Source: JBCDCY01 sp039180875 (GTDB lineage Bacteria; Pseudomonadota; Alphaproteobacteria; Rhodobacterales; Rhodobacteraceae). From it: 64,000 nt of DNA. Every line of letters starts with the position of its first letter. The first letter of the stretch is position 1. The notes below the pieces were generated by a model that did not search any database, was not told the origin of the DNA, and worked only from the letters and a program-made list of their open reading frames with translations. Made by a program: the position numbers and the translations under genes. Positions 46,101 through 54,156 of the stretch are shown here, piece after piece. Location of the stretch: NCBI GenBank assembly GCA_039180875.1, contig JBCDCY010000011.1, positions 1 to 64,000 of the forward strand. Direction: 5' to 3'.

Positions 46101-46521
46101 GCACGCCACCGAGGGGCGAGGTGCCAGCGAGATTGGCATGGCGGAAGACGTCGCCGGAGCGGTCGACGCCCGGCCCCTTGCCGTACCACATGCCGAAGAC
46201 GCCGTCGTAGCGCCCCTCTCCCCTAAGCTCTGCCTGCTGGGTACCCCAAAGCGCCGTCGCCGCCAGATCCTCGTTCAAGCCAGCCTGAAACCGAATATTC
46301 GCGGCCTCGAGCGCCGCCTTGGCCCGCGCCATCTGGAGATCGACGCCGCCCACGGGCGAGCCGCGATAGCCGGTGACGTAGCCTGCCGTGTCATGTCCGG
46401 CCGCCCGGTCACGGGCATGTTGCATGATCGGAAGGCGCACCAGCGCCTGGATGCCGCTCAACAGGACCTGGTCCTTCGACAGATCGTAGCGATCGCTCAA
46501 TGCGACGGGCTGCAGCGTCAT
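43105..46521 (-). CDS. Indolepyruvate ferredoxin oxidoreductase family protein (fused)
   Basis: A 1138-residue single-chain 2-oxoacid:ferredoxin oxidoreductase in which the alpha and gamma parts of IorA/IorB are fused. In order there are a pyrimidine-binding domain (GYRGSPVGGVDLQM), a TPP-binding part (GCPHNSSTKVP, GDGTYNHSGIMAIRAAV, YKILFNDAVAMTGGQ), an iron-sulfur segment with CEGCGDCGVQSNC and further cysteines, and the catalytic gamma domain (GVGGTGVVTVGALLAMAAHLEGKG). It oxidatively decarboxylates aryl or branched 2-oxoacids to acyl-CoA. It is divergent from an HxlR regulator, and its promoter carries an inverted repeat. A GAGGAAGG ribosome-binding site precedes the ATG. Confidence 0.92.
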   Translation of the reverse strand: MTLQPVALSDRYDLSKDQVLLSGIQALVRLPIMQHARDRAAGHDTAGYVTGYRGSPVGGVDLQMARAKAALEAANIRFQAGLNEDLAATALWGTQQAELRGEGRYDGVFGMWYGKGPGVDRSGDVFRHANLAGTSPLGGVLAIMGDDHTGESSTVLHQSEFALLDAMMPILSPAGVQEVLDYGLLGWALSRYSGCWVGLKAIKDTIEVTEVVDGDPHRLTIVRPDTFEMPPDGLNIRLVDDRTVQEARLHDHKRFAAEAFARANRIDRRMLGRPGAKIGIVSVGKSWLDTVHALDLLGIDAETADRLGLTTYKVGMAWPLDMASFREWAEGLELIICVEEKRKLLEPQIKEALFNDRSGTRVVGWRDEAGAELFTVRGALDPVLVARKLGGLLVAEGRVGERQRAALEVLDAAAKADNAEDIAARLPWFCSGCPHNSSTKVPDGSRAYAGIGCHFMAQWMDRDTLGYTHMGGEGANWIGEAPFSNTSHVFQNLGDGTYNHSGIMAIRAAVAAGTNITYKILFNDAVAMTGGQSNEGGLSPQQIAAELRAMGVERVVGVYDAKEEVDLTAFPPEVELRERADLDAVQRDIREVPGVSAIIYIQTCAAEKRRRRKRGLFPDPDKRVFINPAVCEGCGDCGVQSNCVSILPLETEFGRKREIDQSACNKDFSCLKGFCPSFVTLEGAVPKKAEREAVAIPDLPAPDLPAIARTHNIVVTGVGGTGVVTVGALLAMAAHLEGKGAGVMEMAGLAQKGGAVHIHVRIAERPDDISAIRVAVGEADAVIGGDMVVAAGAKTLGLMTRGRTRAVCNSHEIITGSFTRDTEFKLPTDRMSVALRARLGEDALAFLDATRLAERVLGDAIYANVLMLGAAWQAGLVPLTEEAILRAIEINGAGVDGNKSAFHLGRWAVAFPAEAHAALHEVSAEEPTLAELVARRAAYLTKFQNAALAERYRRRVMEAEAAGEELAVAVAKGYHKLLAYKDEYEVARLHAEMLDAAVADKFDGVRTMRFHLAPPILGRKDAEGRPRKSEFGPWILRAFRLLARLKALRGTPFDIFGRTEERRMERALIAEYERDLDEILGGVTPATYDIAVALAELPLQIRGFGHVKQAGAAAAAKRREELLAAYRAGGTPAAQAAE

Positions 46522-46564
46522 CTATACCTTCCTCGGCAGGGTGGCACCGTAGGTGGGACATCCA

Positions 46565-46622
46565 AGTCTAGCCCAGGGATCGAGGCGCATCTAGGTCATG
46601 TCGACTGACCGAAAACCTAGAT
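46565..46622 (-). promoter_or_regulatory. Promoter of the indolepyruvate oxidoreductase gene with overlapping inverted repeat
   Basis: A -10 TAGACT lies at 46570-46565 on the minus strand; the -35 position (46593-46588) reads TAGATG. It is overlapped by an inverted repeat ATCTAGGT (46589-46596) / ACCTAGAT (46615-46622), inside which GGTCA and TGACC form a second nested repeat. The geometry suits a repressor, most simply the HxlR protein encoded 120 bp away on the other side. Confidence 0.5.
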
Positions 46623-46742
46623 CATGGGCGCCGCGAACGCCGTAGAAATACGCAAAATCGTGATAAACTAAGCCATGTCGTGTCAGGCTGGGGTCCGCTA
46701 CTGTGCTGTCAACGGTGCATGACGGAACACATGGAGGTCGAC

Positions 46743-47069
46743 GTGAGCACCTTGCAACGAGCAGACATAGATATCCATTCCCAGACGCTCGAGCGTATCG
46801 GCGATCGGTGGATGCTCCTGATCATTTGGGCATCGCTGAACGGCGTGAGCAGATTTGACGACTACCAGCGACAGCTTGGTGTTGCGCGCAACATCCTATC
46901 GACGCGCCTACGCCGGCTCGTCGACTACGGCATCCTGGCCAAGCGGCCGGTGCATGAAGGTGCGCGGCGGATGGAGTACCGCATCACCAAGAAGGGCCGC
47001 GAGCTCGCCCTGCCCTTGCAGGAAATCGAGAGCTGGGGCCATCGCTGGGAGGAACACGCTCAGTCCTAA
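46743..47069 (+). CDS. HxlR-family winged-helix transcriptional regulator
   Basis: About 108 residues from GTG at 46743, which is spaced 5 bases after GGAGG. In-frame ATGs at 46719 and 46731 are alternatives. The winged helix contains LERIGDRWMLLIIWASLNGVSRFDDYQRQLGVARNILSTRLRRLVDYGILAKRPV and the wing VHEGARRMEYRITKKGREL, diagnostic of HxlR (DUF24). The conserved N-terminal redox cysteine of HypR/YodB-type sensors is missing in the predicted form, so thiol sensing is unlikely. Divergence from the indolepyruvate oxidoreductase gene suggests it controls that gene, possibly responding to an aryl acid. Confidence 0.88.
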   Translation: MSTLQRADIDIHSQTLERIGDRWMLLIIWASLNGVSRFDDYQRQLGVARNILSTRLRRLVDYGILAKRPVHEGARRMEYRITKKGRELALPLQEIESWGHRWEEHAQS

Positions 47070-47117
47070 GGCGAGCCAACGCCGGACCCTTGCACCGGCG
47101 CAGCCATCCGCAACGCG

Positions 47118-47236
47118 CTAGGGCGGATTTCGATCTGACCGAGTCAGTCAGGTCGAGATCCAAGCCGGCAAGTCGTGCAGACTGTCGCGCTGTCCGTGCG
47201 GACCGGTGTTCCAGTCTGAGCGGAAAGCGCTCTAAC
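47118..47236. repeat. Imperfect palindromic element downstream of the HxlR gene
   Basis: Inner arms GGATTTCGATCTGAC and GTCAGGTCGAGATCC pair over 15 bp with a few wobble positions. The flanks TAGGGCGGATTTC at the left and AAGCGCTCTA at the right form a longer imperfect terminal repeat. Sequences starting AGAGCGnTTTCCG are common extragenic repeats in alphaproteobacteria. This copy may also serve as terminator for the convergent genes on either side. Confidence 0.4.
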
Positions 47237-48089
47237 GATAACGGGCCAGAACCGCGCCGACGGTCACGAGAGAGACTGCCGCCTCAGACGTACGCCGTGC
47301 CGCCGGCTCGCATACGGCCGGAAGCACGGTGTACCCCCGGGCGCATTGGATGGCGTTGAGGAGGATGTCGAGTTCGCTCGCCACCTCGCGCTTGAAGAGC
47401 GAGAAGCGACCGGTCTGCTGCATCCGTTCGACGCCGCGGGTGATCTGCTCGCAGGTCACCCCGTGACCGCGCAGCGCTTCGGCAAGCTCGGGGGGCCGCT
47501 GGCCGGAGCTGCAGATTTTCCAGAGCACGTCGGTCAGCACCACCGGGTAAAGGCCGACGAGCGGGCGAAAGCGCGCCTCGAGCCCGACATAGCCCCGCGC
47601 CACCCCATCGGGCGGCCAGTATTGATAGCTGCGCACGAACACGTCGGGATCGACAAAAATGTCAGTAGTGGGCGCCGGCATCACCCCGGCCGGGATCCGC
47701 GGCACTTCCGTGCCCTCCGGCACGAAGGCCAGCACCCGGTCGCGACCCGGCAACGGCTCGCCCTGGGCGTCGAGCGGCAGGGCGATGGCGATCATCCCCT
47801 GGGGCTCGCCGATCAGGGTGAGAAAGACCTGGCGGCCGGGGAATTCGACAATGCCCTCAGAGCCGCGGCCGACCGGAGTGAGGTCGAGCGCCGCCGACTT
47901 GCCGTTCACGTCGTCGATGCGGCCGGTCACCCGCTCACCCTCGCGCTCGGTCACGATGCGCATGCCCTCGGCCTCGCCGATGCCGATGAAGCTGCCGGCC
48001 TCGACCGAGGTCTGGGCGGCGGCGGGCGCGAGGGCGCCGAGCACCGTGAAGGCCAGCGCGGCCAGAAGCGTGCGAAAAACCCGGTCCAC
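47232..48089 (-). CDS. Exported protein of unknown function
   Basis: I do not recognise the family. From a GTG at 48089, behind GGGGGAGAA, the product has about 285 residues with a signal peptide MDRVFRTLLAALAFTVLGALAPAAAQ. The mature part has a small beta-rich domain (VEAGSFIGIGEAEGMRIVTEREGERVTGRIDD) followed by a mixed region ending with four cysteines (WKICSSG, VTCEQI, IQCARG, AVCEPA) that could form two disulfides. Longer in-frame starts would overlap the LysR gene on the other strand and are rejected. It is divergent from that regulator, 165 bp apart, and could be its target. Confidence 0.65.
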   Translation of the reverse strand: MDRVFRTLLAALAFTVLGALAPAAAQTSVEAGSFIGIGEAEGMRIVTEREGERVTGRIDDVNGKSAALDLTPVGRGSEGIVEFPGRQVFLTLIGEPQGMIAIALPLDAQGEPLPGRDRVLAFVPEGTEVPRIPAGVMPAPTTDIFVDPDVFVRSYQYWPPDGVARGYVGLEARFRPLVGLYPVVLTDVLWKICSSGQRPPELAEALRGHGVTCEQITRGVERMQQTGRFSLFKREVASELDILLNAIQCARGYTVLPAVCEPAARRTSEAAVSLVTVGAVLARYR

Positions 48090-48254
48090 CGTCCGTTCTC
48101 CCCCGAACCCTGTCGCGGGCGGGGTTGTCGCCCCGCCTCGCCTTGGCCACCTATAGCGTCTTAGTGCGGGGGATGTTGAGGGCGCCGGCCCGCATCTCGC
48201 GAAAAAATGCGCAAGCGGATCGGCAAGCGGCCCCCAAAACGGTCGGAGGTGGGC

Positions 48255-49181
48255 ATGGACTGGGACAAGCTCCGGATCTTTCACACCGTCGCCGCCGCGG
48301 GCAGTCTCACCCATGCCGGCGATCGCCTGCATCTCAGCCAATCCGCCGTCAGCCGCCAGATCCGGGCATTGGAGGAGAACCTGCACGCCACCCTCTTCCA
48401 CCGCCATGCTCGCGGCCTGATCTTGACCGAGCAGGGCGAGCTGTTGTTCGAGGCGACGCGGGAGATGATGCGCCGGCTCGACACCGCCACGGCCCGCATT
48501 CGCGACGCCGAGGAGGCGGTGGCCGGTGAGCTGCGGGTGACCACCACCACCGGCTTCGGCACGCTCTGGCTCGCCCCGCGGCTCGGCCGGCTCTACGCCC
48601 AGCACCCGAACCTGAAGATCGACCTGAACCTCGATGAGCAGGTGCTCGACCTGCCGATGCGGGAGGCCGACATCGCCATCCGCATGAAGGAGCCGAGCCA
48701 GGCCGATCTGATTCGCCGCCGGCTGATGGAGGTGCGGATGGGCTTCTACGCCTCCCGCGACTACGCCGCCGCCCATGGCCTGCCGGAGACCGACAAGGCG
48801 CTGCGCGAGCACCGATTGGTCGGCTTCTCCCCCGGCGCAGCCCAGATCAGCGCCGGGGCGGAGTGGCTGCAGCCGTTCTTCGCCGAATCCGAGACCTCGA
48901 GCCTCACGGTCAACAGCTATTTCGGCATTCTGCAGGCGGTGCTGAACGGCCTCGGCATCGGCGCCCTGCCCGATTATCTGGCCATCGACACGCCCGAGTT
49001 GGTGCCGGTCCGGCCGGAGCGGCAATCGCGCCCGGTGCCGGTCTATCTCGCCTATCCGGAGGAGCTGCGCCAGTCCAAGCGCGTCGTGGCCTTTCGCGAT
49101 TTCATCCTGGCCGAGATTGCCGCGTACCGGCGGGCACGGCAGGGCACAGGGCAGGATATGGCGGGTCTGCCGGCCTCCTGA
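48255..49181 (+). CDS. LysR-family transcriptional regulator, LsrB/VtlR-like
   Basis: A 308-residue LysR regulator. The N terminus MDWDKLRIFHTVAAAGSLTHAGDRLHLSQSAVSRQIRALEENL is close to LsrB of Sinorhizobium and VtlR of Brucella as I remember them. FHRHARGLILTEQGELL continues the winged helix, and the effector domain runs from about 95 to 300. In those genera the homologue controls small-RNA genes (AbcR type) and envelope or redox genes. Here a small-RNA gene lies just downstream on the same strand, which makes the comparison worth testing. The ATG at 48255 follows GGAGGTGGGC. A weak hairpin (GCAAAG...CTTTTTGC) at 49191-49208 may end transcription. Confidence 0.88.
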   Translation: MDWDKLRIFHTVAAAGSLTHAGDRLHLSQSAVSRQIRALEENLHATLFHRHARGLILTEQGELLFEATREMMRRLDTATARIRDAEEAVAGELRVTTTTGFGTLWLAPRLGRLYAQHPNLKIDLNLDEQVLDLPMREADIAIRMKEPSQADLIRRRLMEVRMGFYASRDYAAAHGLPETDKALREHRLVGFSPGAAQISAGAEWLQPFFAESETSSLTVNSYFGILQAVLNGLGIGALPDYLAIDTPELVPVRPERQSRPVPVYLAYPEELRQSKRVVAFRDFILAEIAAYRRARQGTGQDMAGLPAS

Positions 49182-49272
49182 TGAGTTCAAGCAAAGCGTG
49201 CTTTTTGCGCAACATATTTTTCCTCGGGCAGTGGATTAGTAGCGCAATCGCAACTGTTGCCGCCCTCGGCGC

Positions 49273-49301
49273 TTGAACGACCGATATATGGTGCCTACAC
49301 T
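49273..49301 (+). promoter_or_regulatory. Promoter of the second small RNA
   Basis: TTGAAC (49273-49278), a 17-bp spacer and TACACT (49296-49301) form a good housekeeping promoter. It predicts a start near 49308, exactly where the first stem of the RNA begins. Confidence 0.7.
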
Positions 49302-49307
49302 CAAACC

Positions 49308-49398
49308 ACGGTCGGCAGTTTCGCAACACTCTTGCTGGCAGCTGATCGTGATACCTCCCTGTTGGACTTGGGCCGAGCTTCTCGCTCGGCCTTTTTTT
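49308..49398 (+). ncRNA. Second MmgR/alpha-r8-like small RNA
   Basis: About 91 nt. A 9-bp stem ACGGUCGGC (49308-49316) with GCUGAUCGU (49341-49349) is followed by unpaired AUACCUCCCU (49351-49360) and GUUG. Then come GACTTGGGCCGAGC and the terminator GGCCGAGC/GCUCGGCC (49371-49391) with seven U. CCTCCCT plus GACTTGGGCCG is shared with the RNA at 8458-8538, but the spacing differs by three bases, the 5' stem is unrelated, and the UUU before CCUCCCU is missing. Both RNAs end on the stop codon of a convergent gene. An AbcR-type assignment is the alternative. Confidence 0.65.
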
Positions 49399-50035
49399 AT
49401 GGCCTCTGGGCCTGGGCGAGCTGGGCGTCGATCCGGCGTTTGTTCTCGGCCAGGGTCGCGGGATCGAGGTCCGCCTCGTTGGCGCCCGGATTGCCGTGAG
49501 GGAAGGGCTCCCGCGGCGCACGCTCGCCGAGGAAGGGGCAAAGCTCCGCCCAGCCGTCCCCCTCCTCCCAGCAGAGCTCGAGCAGCAGATGCGCCGCGCC
49601 GGCGTCGGCGAAGTGCTGTCGCACCTCCGCGAGATGGCGCTCGTAGAACGCGACATGCGCGCCCTCGTAGCCGTGGGGATAGTCGTAGCCGTAGATTCGC
49701 CGGCGCGGGTTCTTGTCGGGATTGGTGCGGAGCGCGTGGCGCTTCAGGCTCTCGACCCAAACCTCCGCCGTCCGCCGGCGGGTGAGGACATAGCGCGCCC
49801 GGTTGCCGAACCGGGCGAAGGCGTCGCGATAGATCAGCGGCCAGGGCCAATCCTCGAAACTCTCCCACGCCGCACTCTCGGCGAACAGTGCGTCCAGCTT
49901 GCCCTTTTCGTAGAGCCGCAGCAGCCGCGGCGTCCGGCGCATGTGGCGGTAACCGAGCCGCTGCAGGGCAAGCTTCAGGGACGTCGTGCCGGTCTTGTTC
50001 AGACCGATGCCAAAGACCTTGAAGCGTTTTGCCAT
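49397..50035 (-). CDS. Sulfotransferase-family protein
   Basis: A 212-residue protein with the 5'-phosphosulfate-binding loop FGIGLNKTGTTSLKLALQRLGY at the N terminus, as in PAPS-dependent sulfotransferases. YVLTRRRTAEVWVESLKRH corresponds to the 3'-phosphate-binding region. DWPWPLIYRDAF sits where the catalytic histidine segment is expected. It is shorter than carbohydrate sulfotransferases but normal for the bacterial sulfotransferase/nucleotidyl-like group. Substrate unknown. Its stop overlaps the terminator T-run of the convergent small RNA. It is divergent from purL. Confidence 0.8.
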   Translation of the reverse strand: MAKRFKVFGIGLNKTGTTSLKLALQRLGYRHMRRTPRLLRLYEKGKLDALFAESAAWESFEDWPWPLIYRDAFARFGNRARYVLTRRRTAEVWVESLKRHALRTNPDKNPRRRIYGYDYPHGYEGAHVAFYERHLAEVRQHFADAGAAHLLLELCWEEGDGWAELCPFLGERAPREPFPHGNPGANEADLDPATLAENKRRIDAQLAQAQRP

Positions 50036-50144
50036 GGGCGGGTGATAGCGGGCCGACCCGGCCCCCGCAACGATGCCGCGCCAAGGTTCTCATCCCCGGG
50101 CGAGCCGGCTAGAAGGGCGGCGGGCAGCAGCTTGGGGACCGGCC

Positions 50145-52358
<2,214 letters not shown>

Positions 52359-52443
52359 GGCGCTCACCGCGCCGGGTTCCCCTCCCTTGCGGGCAACCCA
52401 CCGCCTCGCTACATCTCGCAGTCTAGCGCGGGGAGAGCCGTAG

Positions 52444-52686
52444 ATGCCGATGCAGGCGAGCGAGATCGAGCGGCTGATCCGCGAAGCCTTCCCAGGCGCA
52501 GACGTCGAGATAAGCGACCTAGCCGGCGACGGAAATCACTACGCGGCCACGGTGGTGGCCGAGGAGTTCCGGGGCAAAAGCCGGGTCAAGCAGCACCAGA
52601 TGGTCTATGCTGCCCTGAAGGGAAAAATGGACGGACCGGCGGGAGAGCTCCACGCCCTCGCCCTGACCACGAAAGCACCGGAGTGA
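52444..52686 (+). CDS. BolA-family protein
   Basis: An 80-residue BolA-like protein with the class II-type core YAATVVAEEFRGKSRVKQHQMVYAALKGKMDGPAGELHALALTT. The invariant histidine in VKQHQMVY is the ligand that completes a bridging 2Fe-2S cluster with a CGFS glutaredoxin. Exactly such a glutaredoxin is encoded 7 bp downstream, so the pair likely acts in iron-sulfur trafficking or iron sensing. A GGGGAGAG ribosome-binding site lies before the ATG. Confidence 0.93.
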   Translation: MPMQASEIERLIREAFPGADVEISDLAGDGNHYAATVVAEEFRGKSRVKQHQMVYAALKGKMDGPAGELHALALTTKAPE

Positions 52687-52693
52687 CGTCGAG

Positions 52694-53068
52694 ATGACCA
52701 ATCCTGCTCACGACACGATCAAGTCCGATATCGAGGCCAACGATGTGGTCCTCTTCATGAAGGGCAACGCCCAGATGCCCCAGTGCGGCTTCTCCGCCCG
52801 GGTGGCCGGGGTGCTGAACTACATGGGCGTGGCCTACAAGGACGTGAACGTGCTGGCCGACGACGCGCTCCGCCAGGGGATTAAGGACTTCTCCGACTGG
52901 CCGACGATCCCGCAGCTCTACGTGAAGGGAGAGTTCGTGGGCGGCTGCGACATCATCACAGAGATGGCGCTGTCCGGCGAGCTGGATGAGCTGCTGGCCA
53001 CCAGCGGCGTTGCCTTCGACAAGGATGCCGCCGACCGCATTCGCGAGGCCAACAGCGCCGACAGCTGA
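52694..53068 (+). CDS. grxD: Monothiol (CGFS) glutaredoxin, Grx4 type
   Basis: The 124-residue monothiol glutaredoxin has CGFS with Cys31 in QMPQCGFSARV, and WPTIPQLYVKGEFVGGCDI for glutathione binding. These proteins ligate a 2Fe-2S cluster with glutathione and deliver it to targets. It forms an operon with the BolA gene just upstream, its usual complex partner. The C terminus is about ten residues longer than E. coli GrxD. Confidence 0.95.
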   Translation: MTNPAHDTIKSDIEANDVVLFMKGNAQMPQCGFSARVAGVLNYMGVAYKDVNVLADDALRQGIKDFSDWPTIPQLYVKGEFVGGCDIITEMALSGELDELLATSGVAFDKDAADRIREANSADS

Positions 53069-53103
53069 GGCTGCCGCCGCGTTTTGGGGCCGCGGACAAG
53101 CGC

Positions 53104-53577
53104 CTAGCGGCCCTGCGCCGCCTCCTCCGCTGCGGGGCTGGCGGTGGCGCGGGCGGCGGCCGTGCCCTCCACCTCCGTCGCCAGGATCTCTAGCGCCTCG
53201 GCCACCTGCATCAGCAGATGGCGGGCCGCGCGGGCATCCTCTCCGTCGAACAGCCCCATCTGCGGCTGGCCGGAGGCCGGTGCGGCGGTCTCCGACGCTG
53301 GCTCGGGCTGGGGCGGCGGAGCGGCCGGCGCTGCGTCTCCGGCGGTCAACTGCTCCTCGGCCGAGGCGAGCGCGCCCTGCATCGCCTGCATCCGGTCGGC
53401 GAGCATCAGGCCCGACATCAGCAACATCCGGCTTTCCGGCACCTGGCCGACCGCCTGCAGCAGGGTGCTCGCCTCCGCATTCAGCAGGGAGGCGGCCGAT
53501 TCCAACGCCGGTTCCTGCCCGTCATCGCAGGCGATCTTGAACGGGCGCCCCCCGATCTGGACCGTCACCTCAGCCAT
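53104..53577 (-). CDS. zapA: Cell division protein ZapA
   Basis: A 157-residue ZapA that bundles FtsZ at mid-cell. The N-terminal globular head begins AEVTVQIGGRPFKIACDDGQEPALESAASLLNAEA. A helical segment follows (MLLMSGLMLADRMQAM), then an Ala/Pro/Glu-rich linker and a second helix that is longer than in E. coli ZapA (109), as is usual in Rhodobacterales. The start overlaps the upstream coiled-coil gene stop by eight bases, so both are probably co-translated. Convergent with grxD. Confidence 0.85.
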   Translation of the reverse strand: MAEVTVQIGGRPFKIACDDGQEPALESAASLLNAEASTLLQAVGQVPESRMLLMSGLMLADRMQAMQGALASAEEQLTAGDAAPAAPPPQPEPASETAAPASGQPQMGLFDGEDARAARHLLMQVAEALEILATEVEGTAAARATASPAAEEAAQGR

Positions 53578-53863
53578 TGGGGTCTTCTCCGATCAGCGGT
53601 TTGAGCTCGGCGATCAGGGCGTCGAGCTCTGCCGCGTCGCGCGCCTGCTTCTCCCGCAGCGCCTCGAGCTCGGCCTGCAGATTGGTGTTGGCACGGCGCA
53701 GTTTGCGCATGGCGCGGGTCTGGGAGTCGTCGCCCGCCGCCTGGCCCGATGCCGCGCTCGCAGGCGCCTCCGCCGTCTCGTGCTCGGCCAATTGTGTCGC
53801 GGCACCCCGCAGCCGCTCCAGCGCCGCCGCGATCCTGCGCTCTAGGGCGTCAATATCGTCCAT
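53570..53863 (-). CDS. Small coiled-coil protein upstream of zapA
   Basis: A 97-residue, largely helical protein with heptad-like runs (DDIDALERRIAAALERL and MRKLRRANTNLQAELEALREK), an Ala-rich break in between and no membrane segment. Small proteins of this sort often precede zapA in Rhodobacterales. I infer a division-linked role through the eight-base overlap with zapA; nothing else in the sequence gives a function. The 293-bp gap to tkt on the other side contains no recognisable 6S RNA or other RNA gene. Confidence 0.75.
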   Translation of the reverse strand: MDDIDALERRIAAALERLRGAATQLAEHETAEAPASAASGQAAGDDSQTRAMRKLRRANTNLQAELEALREKQARDAAELDALIAELKPLIGEDPNG

Positions 53864-54156
53864 CTCTGCTCCGTCCCGGCTGTCGCCGCGATCGTATCAC
53901 GGTTTCTCCCGCCTCGCCGCATCCGCACCTGCCCCAGCGCGGGATGCCCGGCGACCGTCTTCGCGAATCGCCGCATCCCCCCGGATATACACAGTTTAGC
54001 GCCTTCATGCCTACTCCGCCGTAGAGCCGCCAACCGGCGGCGGGACGCTGCCGACGCGCCGTGCCAATTCCTGCTGCTTGACCACCCGCCAGCCGTCGCT
54101 ATCAACGCCCGCACCGGACGCGGGGGCGTGCCGGCCGCACGGCAAGGGGACAAACG

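Noticed and set aside
53864..54156. 6S RNA gene, often near zapA in alphaproteobacteria
   Set aside because: I could not find the long imperfect hairpin with an open central bubble in this gap.
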